Origin: Streptomyces griseus
Lineage (GTDB): Bacteria > Actinomycetota > Actinomycetes > Streptomycetales > Streptomycetaceae
DNA: 64,000 nucleotides
Direction of reading: 5' to 3'
Assembly: GCF_900460065.1 (NCBI RefSeq)
Contig: NZ_UAVD01000032.1
Span: 186,001-250,000, forward strand
In this document: positions 26,430-35,474 of the stretch, in pieces
Numbering within the stretch: the stretch's first letter is position 1
Layout: each line of letters begins with the position of its first letter
The notes under the pieces: model-generated
What the model saw: the letters and a program-made list of their open reading frames with translations, nothing else
What the model was told of the DNA's origin: nothing
Database searches by the model: none
Translations under genes and position numbers: made by a program

Positions 26430-27496
26430 GGCAGATCCTCTTCGCGGGGGCCATCGGGCTCTTCCTGACCCTGGTCGGTACTCCGCTGCTGATCAAGCTG
26501 CTGGCCCGCAAGGGATACGGGCAGTTCATCCGGGACGACGGCCCGCGCACGCACGGCAGCAAGAAGGGCACGCCCACGATGGGCGGCATCGCCTTCATCC
26601 TGGCGACGATCGTCGCGTACCTTCTCGCGAAGGTCATCACGGGTGAGGACATCCGCTACTCCGGCCTCCTCGTGCTGTTCCTCATGGCGGGCATGGGCCT
26701 CGTCGGGTTCCTCGACGACTACATCAAGATCGTCAAGCAGCGTTCGCTGGGTCTGCGGGCCAAGGCGAAGATGGCCGGACAGCTGATCGTCGGTATCGCC
26801 TTCGCGGTGCTGTCGCTCCAGTTCCCCAACTCCATGAACTACACCCCGGCCTCCACCCGGCTCTCGTTCGTCGAGGACTTCGGCTGGTCGATCGGCCCGG
26901 TGCTGTTCTGCGTCTGGGCGCTGTTCATGATCCTCGCCATGTCCAACGGCGTGAACCTCACCGACGGCCTCGACGGTCTGGCCACCGGCGCCTCCGTGAT
27001 GGTCTTCGGCGCCTACACCTTCATCGGCCTCTGGCAGTTCCAGGAGTCCTGCGCCAACGCGGACAACCTGACCAACCCGAGCGCCTGTTACGAGGTGCGC
27101 GACCCGCTCGACCTCGCCGTCGTCGCCGCCGCACTGATGGGCGCCTGCTTCGGCTTCCTGTGGTGGAACACCTCGCCCGCCAAGATCTTCATGGGCGACA
27201 CCGGCTCGCTCGCCCTCGGCGGGGCCCTCGCGGGCCTGGCGATCCTCTCCCGCACCGAGTTCCTCCTCGCCATCCTCGGCGGCCTCTTCGTGATGATCAC
27301 CATGTCCGTGGTCATCCAGGTCGGTTCGTTCAAGATGACCGGCAAGCGGGTCTTCCGCATGGCACCGCTCCAGCACCACTTCGAACTCAAGGGGTGGTCG
27401 GAAGTCCTTGTCGTGGTCCGCTTCTGGATCATCCAGGGCATGTGCGTGATCGTCGGCCTCGGCCTCTTCTACGCGGGATGGGCAGCCAAGAAGTGA
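26426..27496 (+). CDS. mraY: phospho-MurNAc-pentapeptide translocase
   Basis: 356 aa polytopic membrane protein with about ten helices. Transfers phospho-MurNAc-pentapeptide to undecaprenyl phosphate, giving lipid I. Conserved signatures: DDGPRTHGSKKGTPTMGG, GFLDDYIKI (catalytic Asp pair), NGVNLTDGLDGLATG, KIFMGDTGSLALGGAL, and MAPLQHHFELKGWSE near the C-terminus. Start ATG overlaps the murF stop (ATGA). Confidence 0.96.
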   Translation: MRQILFAGAIGLFLTLVGTPLLIKLLARKGYGQFIRDDGPRTHGSKKGTPTMGGIAFILATIVAYLLAKVITGEDIRYSGLLVLFLMAGMGLVGFLDDYIKIVKQRSLGLRAKAKMAGQLIVGIAFAVLSLQFPNSMNYTPASTRLSFVEDFGWSIGPVLFCVWALFMILAMSNGVNLTDGLDGLATGASVMVFGAYTFIGLWQFQESCANADNLTNPSACYEVRDPLDLAVVAAALMGACFGFLWWNTSPAKIFMGDTGSLALGGALAGLAILSRTEFLLAILGGLFVMITMSVVIQVGSFKMTGKRVFRMAPLQHHFELKGWSEVLVVVRFWIIQGMCVIVGLGLFYAGWAAKK

Positions 27497-28923
27497 GCAG
27501 CACCGTGGACTGGCAGGGCAAGCACGTCACCGTCGCCGGGCTCGGCGTCAGCGGGGTCCCCGCGGCCCGCGCCCTGCACGAGCGCGGCGCGCTCGTCACC
27601 GTCGTCAACGACGGCGACGACGAGCGCGCCCGCGCGCAGGCGGCCGAACTGGAGGCGCTCGGCGTCACCGTGCGCCTCGGCGACGGCGCCACCCTGCCGC
27701 CGTCCACGGAACTCGTCGTCACCGCCCCCGGCTGGCAGCCGGACAAGCCCCTCTTCCTGGCTGCCGCCGAGGCGGGCATCCCGGTCTGGGGCGACGTCGA
27801 GCTGGCCTGGCGGCTGCGCGGCGACGACGGCAGGAAGCCCGCCCCCTGGCTCGCGGTCACCGGCACCAACGGCAAGACCACGACCGTGCGGATGCTGGCG
27901 TCGATCCTCCGGGCGGCGGGTCTGCGCACCGAGGCCGTCGGCAACATCGGCGTATCGCTGCTGGACGCGGTGGTGGGCGAGACCGAGTACGACGTCCTCG
28001 CCGTCGAGCTCTCCAGCTACCAGCTGCACTGGGCGCCCTCCCTGCGCGCCCACTCCGCCGCCGTCCTCAACCTGGCCCCCGACCACCTCGACTGGCACGG
28101 CTCGATGGAGGCGTACGCCGCCGACAAGGGCCGCGTCTACGAGGGCAACACCGTGGCCTGCGTCTACAACGTCGCCGACCCGGCCACCGAGGACCTGGTC
28201 CGCGAGGCCGACGTCGTGGAGGGCTGCCGCGCCATCGGCTTCACCCTCGGCGCCCCCGGCCCCTCGCAGCTCGGCGTGGTCGACGGGATCCTCGTCGACC
28301 GGGCGTTCGTCGCCGACCGCCACAAGCAGGCGCAGGAGCTGGCCGAGGTCTCCGACGTCGACCCGCCGGCCCCGCACAACATCGCCAACGCCCTCGCGGC
28401 CGCCGCACTCGCCCGCGCCTTCGGCGTGCAACCGGCCGCGGTCCGCGACGGGCTGCGCGCCTTCCGGCCGGACGCCCACCGCATCGAACACGTCGCGGAC
28501 CTCGACGAGGTCCGTTACGTGGACGACTCCAAGGCGACCAACACCCATGCCACCGAGGCCTCCCTGGCCGCCTACGACTCGATCGTCTGGATCGCGGGCG
28601 GACTGGCCAAGGGCGCGACCTTCGACGAGCTGGTCATCGGCGCGGCGAAGCGGCTGCGGGGGGTCGTGCTGATCGGCGCCGACCGGGCGCTGATCCGTGA
28701 AGCCCTGACGCGACACGCCCCCGAAGTCCCGGTGGTCGACCTCGACCGGACCGACACTGGGGCGATGTCCGAAGCGGTCGCGCGGGCGGCCGAGCTCGCC
28801 CGGCCGGGCGATACGGTACTGCTGGCCCCGGCCTGTGCCTCGATGGACATGTTCACCAACTACAACAAGCGGGGCGAGGCGTTCGCGGACGCGGTCCGCG
28901 CACGCGCCGACGAGAGCGCCTGA
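27493..28923 (+). CDS. murD: UDP-MurNAc-L-alanine--D-glutamate ligase
   Basis: 476 aa. Adds D-Glu in the cytoplasmic stage of peptidoglycan synthesis. N-terminal UDP domain VTVAGLGVSGVPAARAL, P-loop VTGTNGKTTTVRML, VELSSYQLHWAP, NLAPDHLDWHG, and C-terminal YVDDSKATNTHATEASL and LLAPACASMDMFTNYNKRGEAF. The GTG at 27493 overlaps the mraY TGA (GTGA). About 65 bases with a GGAGGGGA site separate it from ftsW. Confidence 0.95.
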   Translation: MSSTVDWQGKHVTVAGLGVSGVPAARALHERGALVTVVNDGDDERARAQAAELEALGVTVRLGDGATLPPSTELVVTAPGWQPDKPLFLAAAEAGIPVWGDVELAWRLRGDDGRKPAPWLAVTGTNGKTTTVRMLASILRAAGLRTEAVGNIGVSLLDAVVGETEYDVLAVELSSYQLHWAPSLRAHSAAVLNLAPDHLDWHGSMEAYAADKGRVYEGNTVACVYNVADPATEDLVREADVVEGCRAIGFTLGAPGPSQLGVVDGILVDRAFVADRHKQAQELAEVSDVDPPAPHNIANALAAAALARAFGVQPAAVRDGLRAFRPDAHRIEHVADLDEVRYVDDSKATNTHATEASLAAYDSIVWIAGGLAKGATFDELVIGAAKRLRGVVLIGADRALIREALTRHAPEVPVVDLDRTDTGAMSEAVARAAELARPGDTVLLAPACASMDMFTNYNKRGEAFADAVRARADESA

Positions 28924-28988
28924 CCGACCGGGCCTCCGCGCCCGGGGTGCACGGGCCCCGGGCACGAGCAGTGGAGGGGACAGCGACA

Positions 28989-30434
28989 ATGCCGGCCGAC
29001 GAGAGATTCGCCGTACGGCGGGACCGCGCACGGGCCTCGGTTCCCCGCCCCCTCGCCGCGGCGCCCGCACTCTCCGGGCTACCCCTGACCGGCGGGCTCG
29101 CCCTGCGCGGCCGCCTCGCCACCGGAGCCCGCCGCCCCGAGACGCCCCGCGGCTTCGGACGCGGCGGCCCGGCGCCCCGCCCCCCGCGCACCGGGCGCGG
29201 CGGCGGACCGCGCCGAACCTACGAGCGGGCACGACGGGCCTGGGACCGGCCCCTGACCGCCTACTACGTGATCCTCGGCTCCAGCCTCCTGATCACGGTG
29301 CTGGGCCTGGTGATGGTCTACTCCGCCTCGATGATCAAGGCGCTGGACATCAGCAAGCCCGCGACCTACTTCTTCGGAAAGCAGTTCCTCGCCGCCGTCA
29401 TCGGGGGCGCTCTGATGCTCCTCGCCGCCCGGATGCCCGTGAAGCTCCACCGGGCGCTGGCCTACCCGATACTGATGGTCACCGTCTTCCTGATGGTCCT
29501 GGTCCAGGTGCCGGGGATAGGGATGTCGGTCAACGGCAACCAGAACTGGCTCTACCTCGGCGGCCCGTTCCAGCTCCAGCCCAGCGAGTTCGGCAAGCTG
29601 GCCCTCATCCTGTGGGGAGCGGACCTGCTGGCCCGCAAGCAGGACAAGCGGTTGCTGACGCAGTGGAAGCACATGCTGGTGCCGCTCGTGCCGGTCGCCT
29701 TCATGCTGCTCGGGCTGATCATGCTCGGCGGCGACATGGGAACCGCGATCATTCTCACCGCGATCCTGTTCGGTCTGCTCTGGCTGGCGGGGGCTCCCAC
29801 CCGGCTGTTCGCCGGGGTGCTCGGCTTCGCCGCCGTCATCGCGTTCCTGCTGATCAGGACCAGCCCCAACCGGATGTCCCGGCTCGCCTGCATGGGGGTG
29901 AGCGAACCCGATCCGGAGGGCGGCTGCTGGCAGGCCGCACACGGGATCTATGCTCTGGCGTCCGGCGGATGGTTCGGTTCCGGACTGGGTGCGAGTGTGG
30001 AAAAATGGGGTCAACTGCCGGAACCCCACACCGACTTCATCTTCGCCATCACCGGTGAGGAACTGGGTCTGGCGGGGACGCTGTCCGTGCTCGCCCTCTT
30101 CGCGGCCCTAGGCTATGCGGGTATCCGCGTGGCCGGACGCACGGAGGACCCCTTCGTGAGGTTTGCCGCGGGAGGCGTGACCACGTGGATCACGGCCCAG
30201 GCCGTGATCAACATCGGTGCGGTGCTCGGCCTGTTGCCGATCGCCGGGGTTCCGCTCCCGCTGTTCTCCTACGGGGGGTCGGCCCTGCTGCCGACGATGT
30301 TCGCGGTCGGGCTGATGATCGCCTTCGCACGGGAGGACCCAGCCGCCAAGGCGGCCCTGGCCATGCGGAAGCCCCGGGTGAGATGGAAGACGATGAGACG
30401 GCGCGTCAAGAAGCGTCCGTCCGGAGAGCGGTGA
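28989..30434 (+). CDS. ftsW: lipid II polymerase FtsW (SEDS family)
   Basis: 481 aa with about ten membrane helices. SEDS signatures: VMVYSASMIKAL, NGNQNWLYLGGPFQLQPSEFGKLALI, GGDMGTAIIL (with the Asp of SEDS polymerases), a large loop with HTDFIFAITGEELGLAG, and LPLFSYGGSALLPTMFAVGL. Works with FtsI as the septal glycosyltransferase. The ATG at 28989 follows GGAGGGGA (28973-28980). It has an unusual ~85-residue Arg/Pro/Gly-rich cytoplasmic N-terminus before the first helix and a basic C-terminus (RWKTMRRRVKKR). Confidence 0.95.
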   Translation: MPADERFAVRRDRARASVPRPLAAAPALSGLPLTGGLALRGRLATGARRPETPRGFGRGGPAPRPPRTGRGGGPRRTYERARRAWDRPLTAYYVILGSSLLITVLGLVMVYSASMIKALDISKPATYFFGKQFLAAVIGGALMLLAARMPVKLHRALAYPILMVTVFLMVLVQVPGIGMSVNGNQNWLYLGGPFQLQPSEFGKLALILWGADLLARKQDKRLLTQWKHMLVPLVPVAFMLLGLIMLGGDMGTAIILTAILFGLLWLAGAPTRLFAGVLGFAAVIAFLLIRTSPNRMSRLACMGVSEPDPEGGCWQAAHGIYALASGGWFGSGLGASVEKWGQLPEPHTDFIFAITGEELGLAGTLSVLALFAALGYAGIRVAGRTEDPFVRFAAGGVTTWITAQAVINIGAVLGLLPIAGVPLPLFSYGGSALLPTMFAVGLMIAFAREDPAAKAALAMRKPRVRWKTMRRRVKKRPSGER

Positions 30435-30440
30435 ATTTCG

Positions 30441-31529
30441 GTGCATGTCGTACTCGCCGGCGGGGGGACCGCCGGACACATCGAGCCCGCGCTTGCCCTC
30501 GCAGACGCCCTGCGCAGGCAGGACCCGACCGTGGGAATCACTGCCCTCGGCACGGAACGCGGCCTGGAGACCAGGCTCGTACCCGAGCGGGGGTACGAGC
30601 TCGCCCTCATCCCCGCCGTACCGCTGCCCCGTAAGCCCACCCCCGAGCTGATCACCGTCCCGGGCCGGCTGCGCGGCACCATCAAGGCGGCCGAGCAGGT
30701 CCTGGAGCGCACCAAGGCGGACTGCGTGGTGGGCTTCGGCGGCTACGTCGCGCTGCCGGGCTATCTGGCCGCCAAGCGGGCCGGTGTGCCGATCGTGGTC
30801 CACGAGGCCAACGCCCGCCCGGGCCTGGCCAACAAGATCGGCTCCCGGTACGCCCACGGGGTCGCCGTCTCCACCCCGGACAGCAAGCTGCGCGGCGCCC
30901 GCTACATCGGCATCCCGCTGCGCCGCACCATCGCCACCCTGGACCGCGCCCGGGTCCGCCCGGAGGCCCGCGCCTCCTTCGGCCTCGACCCCAACCTGCC
31001 CACGCTGCTGGTCTCCGGCGGCTCGCAGGGCGCGCGCCACCTCAACGAGGTGGTCCAGCGGGTGGCGCCGCTGCTCCAGCGCTCCGGGATCCAGATCCTC
31101 CACGTGGTCGGGCCGAAGAACGAATTGCCGCGGATCGACAACATGCCCGGGATGCCGCCCTACATCCCGGTACCGTACGTGGACCGGATGGACCTCGCGT
31201 ACGCCGCGGCCGACATGATGCTCTGCCGCGCGGGCGCGATGACCGTCGCCGAACTCTCCGCCGTCGGGCTCCCCGCCGCCTACGTCCCGCTGCCCATCGG
31301 CAACGGCGAACAGCGGCTCAACGCCCAGCCGGTGGTCAACGCCGGCGGCGGCCTGCTGGTGGACGACGCGGCGCTCACCCCGGAGTGGGTGCAGGGCAAC
31401 GTCCTGCCGGTACTGTCGGACCCCCACCGGCTGTACGAAATGTCCCGCGCCGCCGCCGAGTTCGGCCGGCGCGACGCCGACGACCTGCTCGTCGGCATGG
31501 TGTACGAAGCGATTGCCGCGCGCCGCTAG
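30441..31529 (+). CDS. murG: undecaprenyl-PP-MurNAc-pentapeptide GlcNAc transferase
   Basis: 362 aa GT-B glycosyltransferase, peripheral on the inner face of the membrane; adds GlcNAc to lipid I, giving lipid II. Signatures: LAGGGTAGHIEPALALA (G-loop 1), GFGGYVALPGYLAA, HEANARPGLANK, LVSGGSQGARHLNE (G-loop 3), CRAGAMTVAELSAVGLPAAYVPLPIGNGEQRLNA (UDP-GlcNAc contacts). GTG start 6 bases after ftsW. In most bacteria murC follows; here ftsQ comes directly. Confidence 0.96.
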   Translation: MHVVLAGGGTAGHIEPALALADALRRQDPTVGITALGTERGLETRLVPERGYELALIPAVPLPRKPTPELITVPGRLRGTIKAAEQVLERTKADCVVGFGGYVALPGYLAAKRAGVPIVVHEANARPGLANKIGSRYAHGVAVSTPDSKLRGARYIGIPLRRTIATLDRARVRPEARASFGLDPNLPTLLVSGGSQGARHLNEVVQRVAPLLQRSGIQILHVVGPKNELPRIDNMPGMPPYIPVPYVDRMDLAYAAADMMLCRAGAMTVAELSAVGLPAAYVPLPIGNGEQRLNAQPVVNAGGGLLVDDAALTPEWVQGNVLPVLSDPHRLYEMSRAAAEFGRRDADDLLVGMVYEAIAARR

Positions 31530-31591
31530 GCGCCCGGCGCGATGCGGTGCGGACCCGGGGCGGGCGCCCCGGGTCCGCCGAAGGAGCGAGC

Positions 31592-32386
31592 GTGGCCGGA
31601 CCGACGACCGCCCAGCCCGGCGCACCGGGACGGGCGGACCCCTCCGCCCACCCGCCGCACGGCGGCCCCGAGGAGCCCCGGATCGGCCGCCGCACCCTGC
31701 TGATCCTGATCGGCGTCGCCGTCGCCCTGCTCACCGCTTTCGTGATCTGGGTGCTCTACGGATCCTCCTGGCTCCGCGTCGAGAAAGTTGGCACGAGCGG
31801 CGTCGAGGTCCTGACCCGCGAAGAAGTGGAAGCGGTTGCCGCCGTACCGGTCGGCGCCCCGCTGGTCTCCGTGGACACCGACGCCATGGAGCGTCGGTTG
31901 CGCCAGAAGTTGCCTCGTATCGACACAGTTGATGTCGTTCGGTCATGGCCGGACGGCATCGGCCTTAAGGTGACCGAACGGAAGCCGGTCCTGCTGGTCG
32001 AAAAGGGCGGCGCGTTCGTGGAAGTGGATGCCGAGGGTGTGCGCTTCGCCACGGTGGACAAGGCGCCGAAGGGCGTACCCCTCCTGGAGCTGACGCCCGA
32101 ACCGTCCGCGAGCCTGCGCCGCTTCGGCGGTGACGGTCTGTTGCGGGAAGCGGTCCGGGTCGCCGGTGACCTGCCGGCAGGTGTGGCGAGGGACACCCGG
32201 GTCGTCCGGGTCGCCTCGTACGACGCGATCTCCTTGCGGCTCACCCGGGATCGCGTGGTGACCTGGGGGAGCGGCGAAGACGGGGCGGTGAAGGCGCGTG
32301 TCCTCGCCGCACTCATGAAAGCCGCCCCCAAAGCGGGACAGTTCGACGTAAGTGCTCCCACCGCTCCGGCGGTATCGGCGAGTTGA
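31592..32386 (+). CDS. ftsQ: cell division protein FtsQ
   Basis: 264 aa. Cytoplasmic N-terminus (1-40, Pro/Gly-rich), a single membrane helix (RTLLILIGVAVALLTAFVIWVL, about 32-53), a POTRA domain (WLRVEKVGTSGVEVLTREEVEAVAAVPVGAPLVSVD, in parts) and an FtsQ/DivIB beta domain ending near the C-terminus. Scaffolds FtsL and DivIC in the divisome. GTG 31592 has AAGGAG (31581-31586). The C-terminus QFDVSAPTAPAVSAS follows the conserved core. Confidence 0.92.
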   Translation: MAGPTTAQPGAPGRADPSAHPPHGGPEEPRIGRRTLLILIGVAVALLTAFVIWVLYGSSWLRVEKVGTSGVEVLTREEVEAVAAVPVGAPLVSVDTDAMERRLRQKLPRIDTVDVVRSWPDGIGLKVTERKPVLLVEKGGAFVEVDAEGVRFATVDKAPKGVPLLELTPEPSASLRRFGGDGLLREAVRVAGDLPAGVARDTRVVRVASYDAISLRLTRDRVVTWGSGEDGAVKARVLAALMKAAPKAGQFDVSAPTAPAVSAS

Positions 32387-32414
32387 CGCCTGTTTGTGCT
32401 GGCCAGCACCCTGG

Positions 32415-32505
32415 TTGGTCAGCGCTACGGGTGATCACATAGGGTGAAAAGAAAAACGGGAGGTTCGGCGTGTTCGTTGAACGTGCGCCACTTGTCGACT
32501 TAGTG
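32415..32505 (+). promoter_or_regulatory. two candidate promoters in the ftsZ leader
   Basis: TTGGTC (32415-32420), 17 bases, CATAGG (32438-32443); and TTGAAC (32477-32482), 17 bases, TTAGTG (32500-32505). In S. coelicolor ftsZ is transcribed from several promoters in and upstream of this interval, one of them developmentally induced; the present positions are candidates only. Confidence 0.45.
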
Positions 32506-32542
32506 TCCTGTTCGGAAGAGTCCAGAAAGCAGACACACTGGT

Positions 32543-32567
32543 AACCCTAAACTTCAACGTTAGGGTT
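32543..32567 (+). promoter_or_regulatory. inverted repeat in the ftsZ leader (8-bp arms)
   Basis: AACCCTAA (32543-32550) and TTAGGGTT (32560-32567) are perfect arms around 9 bases. AT-rich for this genome, which makes it stand out. It may be an operator or an RNA hairpin in the long leader. Confidence 0.5.
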
Positions 32568-32601
32568 TGGGTCGGCGTTCGGACCGTCCCCATCGACATC
32601 A

Positions 32602-32634
32602 GTCGTCGCCGCGGAGCTACCGCGGAGCGACGAC
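32602..32634 (+). promoter_or_regulatory. ftsZ 5' UTR hairpin
   Basis: GTCGTCGC (32602-32609) pairs with GCGACGAC (32627-32634), and inside it CGCGG pairs with CCGCG around AGCTA, leaving a 2-base bulge. It ends 28 bases before the ftsZ GTG and just upstream of the ribosome-binding region GAGGCGAGAGG, so it could influence mRNA stability or translation. Confidence 0.55.
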
Positions 32635-32662
32635 ACGTAACTCGAGGCGAGAGGCCTTCGAC

Positions 32663-33886
32663 GTGGCAGCACCGCAGAACTACCTCGCAGTCATCAAGGT
32701 CATCGGTGTCGGCGGCGGTGGTGTCAATGCCATCAACCGAATGATCGAGGTCGGTCTCAAGGGCGTCGAGTTCATCGCGATCAACACGGACGCACAAGCC
32801 CTGTTGATGAGCGACGCCGACGTCAAGCTCGACGTCGGCCGTGAACTCACCCGGGGCCTCGGCGCCGGGGCGAACCCGGCCGTCGGTCGTAAGGCGGCAG
32901 AGGACCACCGTGAGGAGATCGAGGAGGTCCTCAAGGGGGCCGACATGGTCTTCGTCACCGCCGGAGAGGGCGGCGGCACCGGCACCGGCGGCGCACCCGT
33001 CGTCGCCAACATCGCGCGCTCGCTCGGCGCCCTGACGATCGGCGTGGTCACCCGCCCGTTCACCTTCGAGGGCCGGCGACGCGCGAACCAGGCGGAGGAC
33101 GGCATCGCCGAACTCCGCGAAGAGGTCGACACCCTCATCGTCATTCCCAACGACCGCCTGCTGTCCATCTCGGACCGCCAGGTCAGCGTGCTCGACGCGT
33201 TCAAGTCGGCCGACCAGGTGCTGCTCTCGGGTGTCCAGGGCATCACCGACCTCATCACCACCCCTGGGCTGATCAACCTCGACTTCGCCGACGTCAAGTC
33301 GGTCATGTCCGAGGCCGGATCGGCGCTCATGGGCATCGGCTCGGCGCGCGGCGACGACCGCGCGGTGGCGGCGGCGGAGATGGCGATCTCCTCGCCGCTC
33401 CTGGAAGCCTCCATCGACGGCGCCCGCGGCGTCCTCCTCTCCATCTCCGGCGGCAGCGACCTCGGCCTGTTCGAGATCAACGAGGCCGCCCAGCTGGTGA
33501 GCGAGGCCGCGCACCCCGAGGCCAACATCATCTTCGGCGCCGTCATCGACGACGCCCTGGGCGACGAGGTCCGGGTCACCGTGATCGCGGCCGGCTTCGA
33601 CGGCGGACAGCCGCCGGCCCGCCGGGAGAACGTCCTCGGCGCGAACAGCAACAAGCGCGAGGAGCCGGCCGCTCCGGCCAGGTCCTCCGCCGAGTCCACG
33701 CGCCCGACGGGCGGACTCGGCTCCGTACCCCCGCGCGAGGAGAGCCCGGCTCCGGCCGAGCCCGCCCCCGCGACGGCTTCGGGCGAGAGCTCGCTCGGGC
33801 CGGTCTCGCCGCCGCACGTCCCGCCGGCCCGTCCCTACCAGGACACCCAGGCCGAAGAGCTGGATGTTCCGGACTTCTTGAAGTGA
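32663..33886 (+). CDS. ftsZ: cell division GTPase FtsZ
   Basis: 407 aa. Tubulin-like GTPase that forms the Z-ring/ladders for septation. GTP-binding signature GGGTGTGG (103-110), synergy/T7 loop N205-L-D-F-A-D210, and the C-terminal peptide EELDVPDFLK that binds SepF and other partners. The ~75-residue disordered linker is Pro/Ala/Glu-rich. Starts with GTG at 32663 after GAGAGG. Its stop overlaps the pgeF start (GTGA). Confidence 0.97.
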   Translation: MAAPQNYLAVIKVIGVGGGGVNAINRMIEVGLKGVEFIAINTDAQALLMSDADVKLDVGRELTRGLGAGANPAVGRKAAEDHREEIEEVLKGADMVFVTAGEGGGTGTGGAPVVANIARSLGALTIGVVTRPFTFEGRRRANQAEDGIAELREEVDTLIVIPNDRLLSISDRQVSVLDAFKSADQVLLSGVQGITDLITTPGLINLDFADVKSVMSEAGSALMGIGSARGDDRAVAAAEMAISSPLLEASIDGARGVLLSISGGSDLGLFEINEAAQLVSEAAHPEANIIFGAVIDDALGDEVRVTVIAAGFDGGQPPARRENVLGANSNKREEPAAPARSSAESTRPTGGLGSVPPREESPAPAEPAPATASGESSLGPVSPPHVPPARPYQDTQAEELDVPDFLK

Positions 33887-34623
33887 TAGTCCAACACCGG
33901 ACGGCACCCGTCACGGGCAGCGCTCATTTCGCCTTCACCGACCGGTGGGGCGGAGTGAGCGCCGCTCCGTACGGTGAGCTCAACCTCGGCGGCGCGGTCG
34001 GCGACGACCCCGCCGCCGTCGGCGCGAACCGGGAACGCGCGGCCCGCCACCTCGGTCTCGACCCGGCCCACGTCGTCTGGATGAACCAGGTGCACGGCCG
34101 GGACGTCGCGGTGGTGGACGGACCCTGGGGCGCGGACGCGGAGATTCCGGCCGTGGACGCGGTGGTGACCGCCCGGCGCGGACTGGCGCTCGCGGTCCTG
34201 ACCGCCGACTGCACTCCCGTTCTTCTCGCCGACCCGGTCGCCGGCGTCGTCGGGGCGGCGCACGCCGGGCGGCCGGGACTGGTCGCGGGAGTCGTTTCGG
34301 CGGCGGTCGAGGCCATGGTCGCGCTCGGCGCACACCCCTCCCGGATCACGGCGCACACCGGGCCGGCCGTCTGCGGCCGGTGCTACGAAGTGCCCGAGGA
34401 GATGCGGGCCGAGGTCGCCGGGGCCGTCCCCGGCACCTGGTCCGAGACCAGCTGGGGGACCCCGGCGGTCGACGTCACCGGCGGAGTCCACGCCCAGCTC
34501 GCCGCCCTCGGCGTGACGGACCGGCACGCCTCGCCGTTCTGCACCCTGGAATCGGGCGACCACTTCTCGTACCGCCGCGACCGCACCACCGGGCGGCTCG
34601 CCGGATATGTCTGGTTGGACTGA
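33883..34623 (+). CDS. pgeF: peptidoglycan-editing/multicopper-polyphenol-oxidase-like protein (YlmD/PgeF)
   Basis: 246 aa, YfiH/DUF152 family. Signatures: FTDRWGGVSAAPYGELNLGG, VVWMNQVHG, LAVLTADCTPVLLADP, HAGRPGLVAGVV, IGPAV-type TGPAVCGRCYEV, and C-terminal FCTLESGDHFSYRRDRTTGRLAGYVWL. The family includes enzymes reported to correct UDP-MurNAc errors or to act on purine nucleosides. The consensus HAGWRG is HAGRPG here. GTG 33883 overlaps ftsZ TGA. Confidence 0.9.
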   Translation: MIVQHRTAPVTGSAHFAFTDRWGGVSAAPYGELNLGGAVGDDPAAVGANRERAARHLGLDPAHVVWMNQVHGRDVAVVDGPWGADAEIPAVDAVVTARRGLALAVLTADCTPVLLADPVAGVVGAAHAGRPGLVAGVVSAAVEAMVALGAHPSRITAHTGPAVCGRCYEVPEEMRAEVAGAVPGTWSETSWGTPAVDVTGGVHAQLAALGVTDRHASPFCTLESGDHFSYRRDRTTGRLAGYVWLD

Positions 34624-34629
34624 TAGGGC

Positions 34630-35349
34630 ATGACGGACCGTAAGGCTGAACTCGCCGCGAATCTGGCGCAGGTGGAGGAAAGGATCGCCTCCGCCTGTGC
34701 CGCGGCCGGTCGCAAGCGCGAGGAAGTGACCCTGATCGTGGTCACCAAGACCTACCCCGCGAGCGATGTGCGGATCCTGCACCAACTCGGTGTGCGCCAT
34801 GTCGCGGAGAATCGTGACCAGGACGCCGCCCCCAAAGCCACCGCTTGTGCGGATCTTTCGCTGACATGGCACTTTGTCGGGCAATTGCAGACGAACAAGG
34901 TTCGGTCGGTGATCGGTTATGCCGATGTCGTGCAGTCGGTCGACCGCGCCAAGCTGGTCACCGCCCTCTCCGCCGCCGCGGTGCGCGGGGAGCGCGAGCT
35001 CGGCTGCCTCATCCAGGTCGCCCTGGACGCCGAGAGCGGCGAGCGGGGTGAGCGCGGCGGCGTCGCGCCGGACGGGGTGGCGGAGTTGGCGGCCGCGATC
35101 GGCGCGGCGCCCGGGCTGCGGCTCGACGGACTGATGACCGTGGCCCCGCTGGCCGGTGAGTTCGCCGGCCGGCAACGGGCCGCGTTCGACCGGCTGATGG
35201 AAATCTCATCCCGCCTGCGCGCAGGTCATCCGGCTGCGAACATGGTCTCCGCAGGTATGAGCGGGGACCTGGAGGACGCGGTGGCGGCCGGAGCGACACA
35301 TGTACGCGTCGGTACGGCGGTACTCGGAGTCCGACCCCGGCTCGGGTAA
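34630..35349 (+). CDS. yggS: YggS/PLPBP-type pyridoxal phosphate homeostasis protein (YlmE)
   Basis: 239 aa. Group IV PLP-dependent decarboxylase fold (alanine-racemase-like barrel) without a second domain. The PLP lysine is K40 in LIVVTKTYPASD. Other family motifs: VRHVAENRDQDA, LTWHFVGQLQTNK, CLIQVALD and NMVSAGMSGDLEDAVAAGATHVRVG (phosphate site). Keeps PLP homeostasis; in Gram-positives it is conserved beside sepF. Start ATG 6 bases after pgeF. Confidence 0.93.
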   Translation: MTDRKAELAANLAQVEERIASACAAAGRKREEVTLIVVTKTYPASDVRILHQLGVRHVAENRDQDAAPKATACADLSLTWHFVGQLQTNKVRSVIGYADVVQSVDRAKLVTALSAAAVRGERELGCLIQVALDAESGERGERGGVAPDGVAELAAAIGAAPGLRLDGLMTVAPLAGEFAGRQRAAFDRLMEISSRLRAGHPAANMVSAGMSGDLEDAVAAGATHVRVGTAVLGVRPRLG

Positions 35350-35474
35350 CGTCGCGAAGCAAGTCGGACCACAGCAGAAAATATGGTCATTACCGCTCAC
35401 AGCGGGCAGACCACAGTGGATCGCGGGCACTTGGTGACGAATGCCGATCCACCACAGAGCGGAGGACTCGGAGC

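Noticed and set aside
27493..27507. Frameshift between mraY and murD
   Set aside because: The overlap GTGA is a normal coupled junction; both proteins are complete.
34258..34281. HAGRPG in place of HAGWRG in PgeF as a loss of activity
   Set aside because: The rest of the active-site motifs are intact and I recall the same variant in Streptomyces orthologues.
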